A stretch of DNA of 64,000 nt from Halosimplex litoreum (GTDB lineage: Archaea; Halobacteriota; Halobacteria; Halobacteriales; Haloarculaceae). The stretch covers positions 2,479,836-2,543,835 of the forward strand of contig NZ_CP065856.1 of assembly GCF_016065055.1 (NCBI RefSeq), given 5' to 3'. The translations under genes and the position numbers were made by a program. Positions 34,073 through 42,533 of the stretch are shown here, one piece after another (the stretch's first letter is position 1; every line of letters starts with the position of its first letter). Under the pieces are notes generated by a model that did no database searches, was not told the origin of the DNA, and saw only the letters and a list, made by a program, of their open reading frames with translations.

Positions 34073-34849
34073 ATGGTCACTAACACAGAGCGAGACGACG
34101 AACCCACGATTCTCCACTGCTTCGCAGACTATGGGACCGAATGTGAGGTTCTGACCAACTACGGAACGGTAATCCGTGTCGGAATCGCACCCCGCGACAC
34201 CAACGAGAGTCACCCGATCAAAGCCGATGCCCATCTCAGTGGCCCGGAAAAAAACTGGCACTTCCCCATCTCCGACGACGTGACCTTCGACCTCGGTGTG
34301 TTCCACCCGGTCTGTTCGAAGTGGGCAGATACGACCAGTATCTCCGGCGAACCCGACGATCACGAAGACATGATCCCCAGTGCCCGTGAGATCGCTCGGG
34401 AGTACTGTGACCACTACGTGATCGAAAACGTTCCGAGGGCTCCGTTGAAAGATCCTATCGTCCTCAACGGGCGGATGTTCGGGCTCCCTATCGAGTACGA
34501 GCGGGCGTTCGAGACGACCTTCCGCGTTCCACAACCACCCAGGCACAAGCGATTCTGGGGTGACGACGGTCCCGAGAAGAACGCCGAGACATCGTCGTTC
34601 TTCTTCTCGGAACGGTCGAAACGGTGGTGGGCATCCGCGAAGCACTACCCAGTGAAGTCCTATCCGAAGAAGCACCTCTCGAAGAACTGTATTCCCGCCC
34701 CGTACATCCACCACCTCTGCCGTGCCTGGCTGAAGATCTACGAAGAGGAGCAGGGCGTCGCCGAGGGCCGTCGAGATTATTCTAACTACGACGAGGAGAA
34801 AGACCTCGAACGAGCGTTCGAGAACAACCGGACACTGGACGAATTTTGA
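34073..34849 (+). CDS. Divergent cytosine-5 methyltransferase-like protein
   Basis: 258 aa. The middle matches the short phage-type cytosine methyltransferases: YVIENVPRAPLKDPIVLNGRMFGLPIEYERAFETTF (ENV at 118-120) and an FHPVCSKWA motif where PPCQ would be, keeping a Cys (81). The SAM-binding motif I is not recognisable; its place holds LHCFADYGTECEVLTNYGTVIRVGIAP. The C-terminus KHLSKNCIPAPYIHHLCRAWLKIYEEE fits that family's end. Either a methyltransferase with an altered cofactor site, or an inactive DNA-binding relative. It lies between two normal methyltransferases and ahead of the glycosylase gene. Confidence 0.65.
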   Translation: MVTNTERDDEPTILHCFADYGTECEVLTNYGTVIRVGIAPRDTNESHPIKADAHLSGPEKNWHFPISDDVTFDLGVFHPVCSKWADTTSISGEPDDHEDMIPSAREIAREYCDHYVIENVPRAPLKDPIVLNGRMFGLPIEYERAFETTFRVPQPPRHKRFWGDDGPEKNAETSSFFFSERSKRWWASAKHYPVKSYPKKHLSKNCIPAPYIHHLCRAWLKIYEEEQGVAEGRRDYSNYDEEKDLERAFENNRTLDEF

Positions 34850-34876
34850 ATACTGGAGGAGCACGACCAACGTACC

Positions 34877-35503
34877 ATGGACGGGTCGACAGCACGACGG
34901 TTCAGGTCGGAGTTACTGGAATGGGCGGAAGAGAACCTCCGTGAGTTTTCGTGGCGAGATCCCGACCGCTCGCTGTACGAAGTATTCGTCGCAGAGTTCT
35001 TTCTCACTCAGACACCAGCGGAGAACGTCGCTACGGTCTATCCTCGATTTCTGGATCGGTTCTCCTCTCTCGGAGCTATCGAAGAGGCCGAGGAGAGTGA
35101 ACTCGCCGAGGTGATCGAGCCGCTCGGGTTCTACAACATGCGGTCAGATGCTTTGAAACAGATCGCGGACGAGCACGACACGTTACCAGAGACTGTCGAC
35201 GAGCTCACCGACCTCGTCAGAGTCGGACCGTACGTCGCAAACGCCACTCTCTGCTTCGCACATGGTGAACCACTCCCCATTTTAGACCGAAACGTGGAGA
35301 GAGTTTACGATCGAGTCTTCGGTGACGAATGGCCCGATAGTCCGACAGAGCGACGGCAGTTTGCCGATCGACACCTCTCTACGGATCGTCCCCGGACTTA
35401 CAACCTCGCTCTACTCGATTTCGGGGCGGCTATCTGCCAGCCAGAACCACTATGTTCCGAGTGTTTCGCGAACGGTTATTGCGAATACTATCAGGAGAGA
35501 TAG
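34877..35503 (+). CDS. HhH-GPD DNA glycosylase (EndoIII/MutY/Mig-like)
   Basis: 208 aa. FSWRDPDRSLYEVFVAEFFLTQT (24-46) is the family's N-terminal signature. The helix-hairpin-helix LVRVGPYVANATL (113-125) carries Tyr119 at the catalytic Lys/Ser/Tyr position, and PILDRNVERVYDRVFG holds catalytic Asp137. Cys187, 193, 196 and 202 form an iron-sulfur loop (C-x5-C-x2-C-x5-C). Length fits EndoIII or the T:G-specific Mig enzyme of Methanothermobacter restriction plasmids, not full MutY, which has an extra domain. Next to cytosine methyltransferases, the likely job is removing T from T:G mismatches left by 5-methylcytosine deamination. Confidence 0.82.
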   Translation: MDGSTARRFRSELLEWAEENLREFSWRDPDRSLYEVFVAEFFLTQTPAENVATVYPRFLDRFSSLGAIEEAEESELAEVIEPLGFYNMRSDALKQIADEHDTLPETVDELTDLVRVGPYVANATLCFAHGEPLPILDRNVERVYDRVFGDEWPDSPTERRQFADRHLSTDRPRTYNLALLDFGAAICQPEPLCSECFANGYCEYYQER

Positions 35504-35607
35504 ATTCGTTCGACGGGGATCTTCTTCGTCGGCTAAGATGTCGAAACTACCACTCGAAGCGGAAGATCACGGTTCTCTCGCTGTCTCCTCTCGTTTTCCT
35601 GCTGGAG

Positions 35608-35620
35608 AAATACTTTAACC
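35608..35620 (+). promoter_or_regulatory. Promoter of methyltransferase 2
   Basis: AAATACTTTAAC lies 30-40 bases before the ATG at 35650, the right distance for an archaeal TATA box with a short or absent leader. Confidence 0.5.
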
Positions 35621-35649
35621 CCCACCTGCGTTACGTACCAGACGATCAG

Positions 35650-36741
35650 ATGCACGTCTCTGCCGTCGATCTCTTCTGTGGCGCTGGCGGTATGACGAAC
35701 GGGTTGGAAGCGGCTGGGATCACGGTGGAAGCTGGTCTCGACGTCGACCCGGACTGTGAGTTCCCGTACGAACACAACAACGATGCCGAATTCGTCGAAT
35801 ACGATATCGGCGAGCTCGCCAGAGACGAGCCCGAGAAAGTAGGGGAGTATCTGAATTCGCAAGCAGACGCGACACTCGTTGCCGGCTGTGCACCCTGCCA
35901 GCCGTTTTCGCCACTCACCCACGGCTCGGACAGCTCCGAACACGAAAAGTACGGGATGCTTGACGCGTTCCTTGAGATCGTCCGGCACGTAGAGCCCGAC
36001 TTCGTGGCCATGGAGAACGTTTACGAGGTCCGGAACACCGACGTCTACGAAGACTTCGTCGACGGCTTAGACGAACTCGGATACAACCTCAATCCGGAAG
36101 AAGATCGGCGCGTCTACTGTCCCGAGTACGATATCCCACAGACCCGCCGTCGATGGATAGTACTCGCCTCCAGGGAGGGTCGTATCGATCTCGGGGATCC
36201 GATCAATTCTCACCCGGATAACTACCCGAGTGTCCGTGACTATATTGACGACCTGCCCCAATTACGGGCAGGTGAACGATCGGGAGAAGACTGGCTCCAC
36301 AGTGCACGTGACCTCTCTGAGACGAACTTGGAGCGGATACGCGAGTCGAGGCCCGGTGGTACGTGGAGAGATTGGCCCGAACGTCTACAGCTCGACTGTC
36401 ATAAGAAAGCGAGCGGTCAGACGTACGAATCGGTCTACGGCCGCATGAAGCCCACAGATCCGGCACCGACGATCACGACACAGTTCTACAACCTAGGTAG
36501 TGGGCGATTTGGCCACTACGATACAGAGCAGAACCGGGCGCTCTCACTCCGAGAGGGTGCTCTGCTCCAAACCTTCCCGAAGGACTATCGCTTTACCGAA
36601 GACATTGACGAGGTCAAGATCAGGAAGATCGGACGGCTCATCGGCAACGCCGTCCCCCCAAAACTCGGCGAGGTCGTCGGAAACCGGATCCAAGAGTTCC
36701 TGGAGTGGTCGGACAGACAGGCGACGGTAACCGACTTCTGA
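35650..36741 (+). CDS. DNA cytosine-5 methyltransferase 2
   Basis: 363 aa. Motif I VDLFCGAGG (6-14), motif IV GCAPCQPFS with Cys83, motif VI AMENV (Glu122), CPEYDIPQTRRRWI, and RLIGNAVPP at the end. It is colinear with methyltransferase 1, sharing CHKKASGQTY, PTITTQFYN, GSGRFGHYD and EGALLQTFP, but the N-terminal half and likely target-recognition region differ. So the pair is a duplication that may recognise different or complementary sites. The start at 35650 is set by motif I and the upstream TATA box; the open frame continues upstream into the glycosylase gene. Confidence 0.95.
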   Translation: MHVSAVDLFCGAGGMTNGLEAAGITVEAGLDVDPDCEFPYEHNNDAEFVEYDIGELARDEPEKVGEYLNSQADATLVAGCAPCQPFSPLTHGSDSSEHEKYGMLDAFLEIVRHVEPDFVAMENVYEVRNTDVYEDFVDGLDELGYNLNPEEDRRVYCPEYDIPQTRRRWIVLASREGRIDLGDPINSHPDNYPSVRDYIDDLPQLRAGERSGEDWLHSARDLSETNLERIRESRPGGTWRDWPERLQLDCHKKASGQTYESVYGRMKPTDPAPTITTQFYNLGSGRFGHYDTEQNRALSLREGALLQTFPKDYRFTEDIDEVKIRKIGRLIGNAVPPKLGEVVGNRIQEFLEWSDRQATVTDF

Positions 36742-36772
36742 CTCGAGTGTTCAGACTGCCAGGATGTTCGGA

Positions 36773-36794
36773 AGTTATAACACTCAGTATAACT
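36773..36794 (+). promoter_or_regulatory. Inverted repeat upstream of cassette 3
   Basis: AGTTATA-N8-TATAACT (36773-36794) lies 60-80 bases before the ATG at 36854. It is a perfect 7-base inverted repeat in an AT-rich patch and could be both TATA region and operator. Confidence 0.5.
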
Positions 36795-36853
36795 AGCAGA
36801 TTACGGTACCGTGGTTTCGATATCGCCGAGTACCGATCTGTCGCGTCGTTCGA

Positions 36854-38821
36854 ATGTCGTCTCTTCCAATTCTACGAAAGGTGAGGATCGTGAGCGGTAG
36901 GGACATCTTGCAGGACGACGAGGTTGATTGGGTATTCCCCGATCTCCGACCGGGAGGGGCCGGACAAGGTGGAGACCTCACACAGTTCACGATGGAGGGC
37001 GAACTTGAGACGTTCGTCCGTGAGGTCCTGCAGAACGCGAACGATGCGGCGTACTCGGATCTCGACGATCCAGTCGAAGTAGACTTTCATATCCAAGAAC
37101 TCACTGGTGACGAGTTGTCGGAGTTCAAGACGGCACTTCGGTGGGAGAAGTGGAAAGCCCAAGTCGAGAGCGCAGCGGACGAAGAGAACAGTCAGATCGC
37201 TAGGCGGATCGAACGGTTCGCAGAGAAGGTTGAGGACGAGGACTCCCTCAGACTCTTGACCGTCGAAGATAAGCACACTCAAGGACTGACCGGTCCCGAC
37301 GAGGACAGTCCAGATAGAGGAAGTACGAACTTCTCTGCCCTCGTCCGAGACAGTCTCGAGTCGAACAAGGAGGAAGAAGCTGCAGGTGGGAAGTTCGGTC
37401 TCGGAAAGGCCGTACTCCGGATCTTTTCCGGGACTTCCACCGTCCTGTTTACCTCGGTACTGAGTGAGAACGATCCGCGTCCGGACTCACCACGACTCAT
37501 CGGACGAACGAAACTCCCGCAACACTGGAAGGGTGAGACTCGCCACAACGGGCAGGGGTTCTTCGGCGACACTCGGACGTGTGAAGGAGAATATGAACCG
37601 CCCGCGTCGTTGTGGGGTGAGGAAGCAGCGTCGTTAGCCGACTCTCTGCACGTCTCGAGACCGGACCACGAAACGCCGGGGACCAGTGTAACCGTCGTCG
37701 GGTTCCGAGACCCGAGTAGGGAAGAGCCGCGTGGGACAGAGGAGCTAGCCGAAGAGATCCGTGACGAGGCAGTCAAGTGGTTCTGGCCGGCGATCTGGCG
37801 AGGGGATCTTCGTGTGCGGGCACAAACTTCGAATTCGACGTACGAAGGAACGATCGACCGTGTTCCCGATGTCGAACCGTACATCGAATGTCTTGAGTCC
37901 GAGTGCGTCAAGGAACTAGAGGAGACGGGTGATGTCGTAACCGAGTCGATCGACATCTCGATCCCAGACCGAGAGAACGGCGACGACCCGGAGATGACCG
38001 ACGACGGTGAGGTGGGGCTCGCCGTCCGTTTGACGGTCGAAGACGAGCAGCGCTACACCAACAACGTCGCGCTGATCCGCGGCGCAGGGATGGTCGTCCG
38101 TTACTGGGACCGCAACAAGCTGGTCCACGGCAATCGCAACTTCCACGCCGTCACGCTAGGTGGCGAAGCGCGTGCGTGGTTAGAAGACGAAGATCCGACG
38201 AGTGACGATACGGACGTCGAGAACTTCCTAAAAGACGCAGAACCGCCAGCCCACGACGACTGGGAACAGACCGACGCGACACGAGACGACTACAAGCGCG
38301 GGACGAAACGCACCATCGATGACCTCAAGAGTGACGTAGAGGAAGCGATCAGTGACTTCGTCGGTCCGAACTTTGACCGTGGGATGCGAGGTCCACAACG
38401 GCTCGCGAATCGCTTCCCGCTGACGAATCAGGGGACGACCGAGGAGCCAGATGGGGCCGCCAAAATCGACGGTGATGCCGACATCCGCCGGAACAACGAC
38501 TCTGAGCAGTGGTCGTTCTCGGCCACCGTCACGCCAGCAGACGACGACTACGAACTCGTCGAAGTCGAAATCTCGCTACCGCGGATGGCAGAGGAACGGC
38601 AGATGCAGGACGACTTCGTCCCGATCGGAACTTTCGACGAGGTCCCGTCGGGATGTGCGATGTCACGGCGAGAGAACGGGAAAGTCGTCGTGTTCAGCGT
38701 CGACGGGAATCAGGACGAGATCCAGCTCGCGGGTCACTCTGAGACGGACCCACTGGGTGTCAAGACTCGATTGAACGTCGATGGAACGGTCCGTCCTGTG
38801 GAGGTGACCGACGATGAGTAG
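36854..38821 (+). CDS. GHKL (MORC/MutL-like) ATPase, cassette 3
   Basis: 655 aa. N-box FVREVLQNANDAA (Asn61, Asn63), TVEDKHTQGLTG near 137-147, lid AGGKFGLGKAVLRIFSG near 177-193. Then GFRDPSREEP...FWPAIWRGDLRVRAQ and IRGAGMVVRYWD, as in the paralogues, and a C-terminal beta domain (QWSFSATVTPADDDYELVEVEISL). On the plus strand, so cassettes 1 and 2 face away from cassette 3 across the methyltransferase block. The start at 36854 keeps the WVFP aromatic motif that aligns with WYFQ and WFFF in the others. Confidence 0.86.
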   Translation: MSSLPILRKVRIVSGRDILQDDEVDWVFPDLRPGGAGQGGDLTQFTMEGELETFVREVLQNANDAAYSDLDDPVEVDFHIQELTGDELSEFKTALRWEKWKAQVESAADEENSQIARRIERFAEKVEDEDSLRLLTVEDKHTQGLTGPDEDSPDRGSTNFSALVRDSLESNKEEEAAGGKFGLGKAVLRIFSGTSTVLFTSVLSENDPRPDSPRLIGRTKLPQHWKGETRHNGQGFFGDTRTCEGEYEPPASLWGEEAASLADSLHVSRPDHETPGTSVTVVGFRDPSREEPRGTEELAEEIRDEAVKWFWPAIWRGDLRVRAQTSNSTYEGTIDRVPDVEPYIECLESECVKELEETGDVVTESIDISIPDRENGDDPEMTDDGEVGLAVRLTVEDEQRYTNNVALIRGAGMVVRYWDRNKLVHGNRNFHAVTLGGEARAWLEDEDPTSDDTDVENFLKDAEPPAHDDWEQTDATRDDYKRGTKRTIDDLKSDVEEAISDFVGPNFDRGMRGPQRLANRFPLTNQGTTEEPDGAAKIDGDADIRRNNDSEQWSFSATVTPADDDYELVEVEISLPRMAEERQMQDDFVPIGTFDEVPSGCAMSRRENGKVVVFSVDGNQDEIQLAGHSETDPLGVKTRLNVDGTVRPVEVTDDE

Positions 38822-39854
38822 TGGGGAGTTGCAAGGCCGCCTCGTCAGTGAGGGGTTCCCTCACAATTACCTCGATGACGCTCTGGAGTTCGAGATCGAC
38901 TCCGTCCAGGTGACCGGGGATCACGACGTTGACGAGAGTGCCGATAGTGTCCAAGTCGTCCAGTCGGATCGGCGGGTCTCTGTCGTGAGCGTCCCACAGT
39001 GGGACGAGACCGAGTTGAGTGGGACCGTCGTCGTTCCGGAGAAGGTGCTGAACGGGACGCTCCCACACCACGAACGTGAAGATCCACCTATCGAACTCGT
39101 GATCGCCGTCAGATGCACCCAGACGATCCTTCGACGGCGTATCTCCGAAACGGACATCGGGATCGACGTCGACGGGGAGGGTGAGTACGAGTTCACGTTC
39201 ACGATCGAGCGAGCCGAGTCTAGAGGTGATGTCGAGATCGAACCGTTCCTGGTTCGATCCGAACACCAGTCGGACGACGCAGACTACGCTGGAAGAGCAG
39301 GCGATCGCTTGGCCTCGACGGCTTCGTGGACGTTAGAGGTGGACGAAACCGACGACGACGGCGGCTTCTTACATCCACGTATCGAACCGTTCGACAGACA
39401 CGACAGTTTCCCCGACGGCGAACACCTCCACTATCTCCACTTCGAAGACCCGTCGACACCCAAGCTCTATCTCAACGCGAATCACGGTCGCCTCGTCGAC
39501 GTCCTCCAGAACGAGGGGACGAGAGGCGCCGATCCACGGTTCCGTGACGTCCTATACGACTACATCGAGCAGTCGATCTGGCAGCAACTACTCCTCCGAG
39601 CGGCGAACGATATCGACGAAGAGACGGGCGAGGCCAGATATCCGTGGCAAGAGGAAGTCGTCGAACTGTTTGACGACGACCTCTACCCAGATATCGACGA
39701 GACCGACGAACTCCGTCGAAAGATAGCGACCGACGCCAACTCGGGTGAGGATCTAGACGTGCTCGTTCGTCGTGTCGACTTGGCGATCCAACGCCGCATC
39801 GACCACCCGCAACGTGCTGTCGATCTCTTCCAGGAGGGCCTACACAATGACTGA
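38814..39854 (+). CDS. X protein (unrecognised family), cassette 3
   Basis: 346 aa, ATG overlapping the ATPase stop by 8 bases. LSGTVVVPEKVLNGTLPHHEREDPPIELVIAVRCTQTILRRRI parallels cassette 2. GDVEIEPFLVRSE, then TPKLYLNANHGRLVDVLQNEGTRGADPRFRDVLYDYIEQSIWQQLLLRAAND, and YPWQEEVVELFDDDLYPDID give the same order of blocks as the other copies. The C-terminal VRRVDLAIQRRIDHPQRAVDLFQEGL also matches cassette 2's VMERIDRELQEYIDPRTQLINLMEEGL. Unknown function. Confidence 0.68.
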   Translation: MSSGELQGRLVSEGFPHNYLDDALEFEIDSVQVTGDHDVDESADSVQVVQSDRRVSVVSVPQWDETELSGTVVVPEKVLNGTLPHHEREDPPIELVIAVRCTQTILRRRISETDIGIDVDGEGEYEFTFTIERAESRGDVEIEPFLVRSEHQSDDADYAGRAGDRLASTASWTLEVDETDDDGGFLHPRIEPFDRHDSFPDGEHLHYLHFEDPSTPKLYLNANHGRLVDVLQNEGTRGADPRFRDVLYDYIEQSIWQQLLLRAANDIDEETGEARYPWQEEVVELFDDDLYPDIDETDELRRKIATDANSGEDLDVLVRRVDLAIQRRIDHPQRAVDLFQEGLHND

Positions 39855-40551
39855 ATTGATGGAGTTAGACGAGGGCGGTCAGGCCTTGGTCGGCGAAGCG
39901 TTCCTGAGCGGTGACGAAGAGTTGACCCAAGAAGATCTCGGTCCGTATCTGAATCACACCGGGATCGAAGTCGATCTAACGCCGCTAGACGAGGCTGTCC
40001 AAGCAGTCCAAGAGGACTTCGAAGAAGGGGACGCGAAGATAGACCAGGCTCTCGCACAAACCGTCCACGAGACGCTCGATCTGACTCGACGGGAAGCCGC
40101 TATTACGGGCATCTGGCACTACCTGACTGTCGTCGAATATCCCGAACTAGTTCAGCATCGGTGGGGACACGTCAGTAACGTCCGAGAGAAGTACCTTGAG
40201 GGTGGAGAAGACATCTACTCGAACGCGCTCCACCGATTGTGGTGGATCGCAGAGATAACTCGTGAAGGCGACGACTACTCTCGTACAGAGGAGATCTTCG
40301 AAATGCAGGAACTTGCCAACGACGTTGCAGACCGATGGTTCGCTCGCTACGACGTGATCACGTACGCCTGCGTTGACGTGCTCAACAAAGACGAGATAGA
40401 GGAATACGACGTGTCGAATTCGAAGATCGTCAGCGAGACGACGACGAGACTTCGAGAGAAGCTCACGGTCGTCTGTGCGGAGGGGCTTGACTACCCGAAG
40501 GCAATTGAGTTGATCGCGGAGATCCGTGATGAGGTCATCAGTGAGTCTTAG
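39847..40551 (+). CDS. DUF6339-like protein, cassette 3
   Basis: 234 aa. IWHYLTVVEYPELVQHRWGH, KYLEGGEDIYSNALHRLWWIAEITREGDDYSRTEEIFEMQELANDVADRWFARYDVITYACVDVL and a helical end (LTVVCAEGLDYPKAIELIAEIRDEVISES) match the family. The ATG overlaps the X stop (ATGACTGA), fixing the start. It ends cassette 3; a 187-base AT-rich gap (40552-40738, with TATATATAAAATTATATTATTT) separates it from the convergent cassette 4 operon and may act as terminator. Confidence 0.7.
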   Translation: MTELMELDEGGQALVGEAFLSGDEELTQEDLGPYLNHTGIEVDLTPLDEAVQAVQEDFEEGDAKIDQALAQTVHETLDLTRREAAITGIWHYLTVVEYPELVQHRWGHVSNVREKYLEGGEDIYSNALHRLWWIAEITREGDDYSRTEEIFEMQELANDVADRWFARYDVITYACVDVLNKDEIEEYDVSNSKIVSETTTRLREKLTVVCAEGLDYPKAIELIAEIRDEVISES

Positions 40552-40738
40552 TCAACGTGAAAGCGGGCACTGTCTGGTTCAGGACCTCCTCGGCTGATGT
40601 GTGGTTATTCATTAAATACAACCTACTCGCTTCTCAACGTCCCTTAACTAGCCAGTGCTGACTTCGTTTATATATAAAATTATATTATTTACACATTTCA
40701 CGTCCGCACAAAAGTGCTCACTCGCGACCGAGAGAAGC

Positions 40739-41809
40739 TCATTCGATCTGAGGGAGCAGCAAGTCCCTCCCCTCGTCGGTCACGTCATAGCCAGTCCCGC
40801 GAGCACCGACGCGATGCCGAGACAGGAGCCCCAACTCAACCATACGGCTGACAAGGCCCGAGCGGACCGTCTTGGCCTGTGACTCCGACCAATTGTGGTT
40901 CAATTCTGCGACCTTCTCCGTGAGCGACGTCGGCCGGTTGACGCCTTCCATGATCGCGTCCGCAAGGAACTGCATCGCCTCGTACTCCTCGGTCACCGCC
41001 GATCGGACGTGCTCGACGTAGAACTCCCTCTCTTTCGCCGAGAGGGACTGATCGGCTTCGAGGTCCTCGTCCAACAACGGGTTCCGAATCGAAGCAAACT
41101 CCATCCCTGCCTCGGTGAGGCCGAACGTCTTCTCGTCTGGATGGATGTCCACAAACCGAAGATCAGGCGCGGCACCAGTCAGTTCACCACTTGTCTCCAA
41201 CTGCCCAACAAAATGGGTCTTGAAACGTTCTAGCGACCGGTCTGTCTTATCGCTCGTCGGAAGTGCCGAGGCAAGTTTCTCTCCACGTCCACGGTCCTGG
41301 ACGTCGTCAATCTCTTCGAGTCGCAATCCATATCCACGGGCGGTGGCCGCAGTCTCTTCTCTGAAGCGTTTATACGAAACTCCTTCCTTTTCACCATCCG
41401 TGAGCAGTGTCGCCAGCCGTCGGACGACGAGTTTAACTGGGAATAACCGGTTATACTGGCCCCACAGGGGGCCGTCGTCGAGTCGGGACTCGTCGGGCGG
41501 CGCGACGGTCCGAACCTCGAACGACCGCCACGAGAGATCCTCAAGGTGGTCGGTTGTATCCGAGTCGTTTGCCTCTTTGACCTCCGACTTGGTCTCGTTT
41601 GCAGCCGTCAGGAGGTCCTGTTGCTCTGGACGCCCGCCGCCGACGGCTTCGCCGAACGACGGCAGCGACAACTGCTCAGACTCTTCCATCTCCAGTTGGT
41701 TCCGGAGCGCGAGCTCTAAGAACTGCTCTGGGTCGTCGTAGCTTCCGTCAGCCACGGCTGTCCGGACACGGGCGACCAACTCGTCTGGAATGTCGACGAC
41801 CATCTTCAT
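40739..41809 (-). CDS. Ribbon-helix-helix plus winged-helix protein, last gene of cassette 4
   Basis: 356 aa. MKMVVDIPDELVARVRTAVADGSYDDPEQFLELALRNQLE is a ribbon-helix-helix head. After an acidic linker come LWGQYNRLFPVKLVVRRLATLL and, near the end, a winged helix: SLTEKVAELNHNWSESQAKTVRSGLVSRMVELGLLSRHRVGARGTGYDVTDEGRDLLL. It starts one base past the stop of the DUF6339-like gene, so it belongs to cassette 4; the other three lack such a gene. It may repress the island, or act as a DNA-specificity subunit. The imperfect palindrome at 45513 is a possible site. Confidence 0.72.
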   Translation of the reverse strand: MKMVVDIPDELVARVRTAVADGSYDDPEQFLELALRNQLEMEESEQLSLPSFGEAVGGGRPEQQDLLTAANETKSEVKEANDSDTTDHLEDLSWRSFEVRTVAPPDESRLDDGPLWGQYNRLFPVKLVVRRLATLLTDGEKEGVSYKRFREETAATARGYGLRLEEIDDVQDRGRGEKLASALPTSDKTDRSLERFKTHFVGQLETSGELTGAAPDLRFVDIHPDEKTFGLTEAGMEFASIRNPLLDEDLEADQSLSAKEREFYVEHVRSAVTEEYEAMQFLADAIMEGVNRPTSLTEKVAELNHNWSESQAKTVRSGLVSRMVELGLLSRHRVGARGTGYDVTDEGRDLLLPQIE

Positions 41810-41810
41810 A

Positions 41811-42533
41811 TCATGTGGTCCTCCGTTCCACGCGTTTGTGTATCTCGCCGACGATGTCTTCAATGGTGTCCTCTTTGAGGCACTCCTCAGCGGTTACTGA
41901 CCACTGGTGACTCACCGTCTTGGCCGTCTCTTCCAAGAGATCATCGTCGGCGTCCTCGTCAATCGCAACTTTGCTGAGCGCGAGCCCGGTCGCTGGCCGA
42001 CGCAGGTCCATCCGGTCAAAGATACGGTTGACGCGGTACTGCTGTTTGAACACTGCCTCGGTGACCGAGTAGTCGTCACCGTCACAGGTGAACTCGGCGA
42101 TGAACCACATGCGCGAAAACGCGTTGGTGTACAGATCCTGCGTTGAGCCTAAGAACTTCTCGTTCATGGACGTGACCGTCCGCTGGGAGTCGTCGTAGGG
42201 CCACCGGTACCGGACGAACTCCGGCTTCCAGGCGATTGCCAACCAGTGCCACAGCGTGGGGTCGCCCGCCTCACGGAGCGGGATATCGATGAACTTCCGG
42301 ACCGCCGGGGCGACGGCGGCCTCTATCTCCGACGTTCCCTCCTTGACGGGACTCTGTTCGTCCAGCACCCAGTCGATGACCTGCTCCAGGGCGTCTAAGT
42401 TTGCTGTTAGGTCGGTCGCTTCGCGGAACGCTTTGAGGCGGGCATCAGAGTACTGCACGTCACCGGTTCGGAAGTCCTCGGTGACGAGGGTCGATGCGTC
42501 TTCGTTCAGCTTGTAGAGTGTGTTCTCGCTCAT
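41811..42533 (-). CDS. DUF6339-like protein, cassette 4
   Basis: 240 aa, the most diverged copy: LWHWLAIAWKPEFVRYRWPYD, FLGSTQDLYTNAFSRMWFIAEFTCDGDDYSVTEAVFKQQYRVNRIFDRMDLRRPATGLALSKVAI. The family block LYTNAFSRMWFIAE replaces LYSNAxxRLWWIAE. ATGA overlap with the X gene. The N-terminal LYKLNEDASTLVTEDFRTGDVQYSDARLKAFREATDL keeps the head shared by all copies (xLxxxAxxLVxExFLxGD-like). Confidence 0.7.
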   Translation of the reverse strand: MSENTLYKLNEDASTLVTEDFRTGDVQYSDARLKAFREATDLTANLDALEQVIDWVLDEQSPVKEGTSEIEAAVAPAVRKFIDIPLREAGDPTLWHWLAIAWKPEFVRYRWPYDDSQRTVTSMNEKFLGSTQDLYTNAFSRMWFIAEFTCDGDDYSVTEAVFKQQYRVNRIFDRMDLRRPATGLALSKVAIDEDADDDLLEETAKTVSHQWSVTAEECLKEDTIEDIVGEIHKRVERRTT

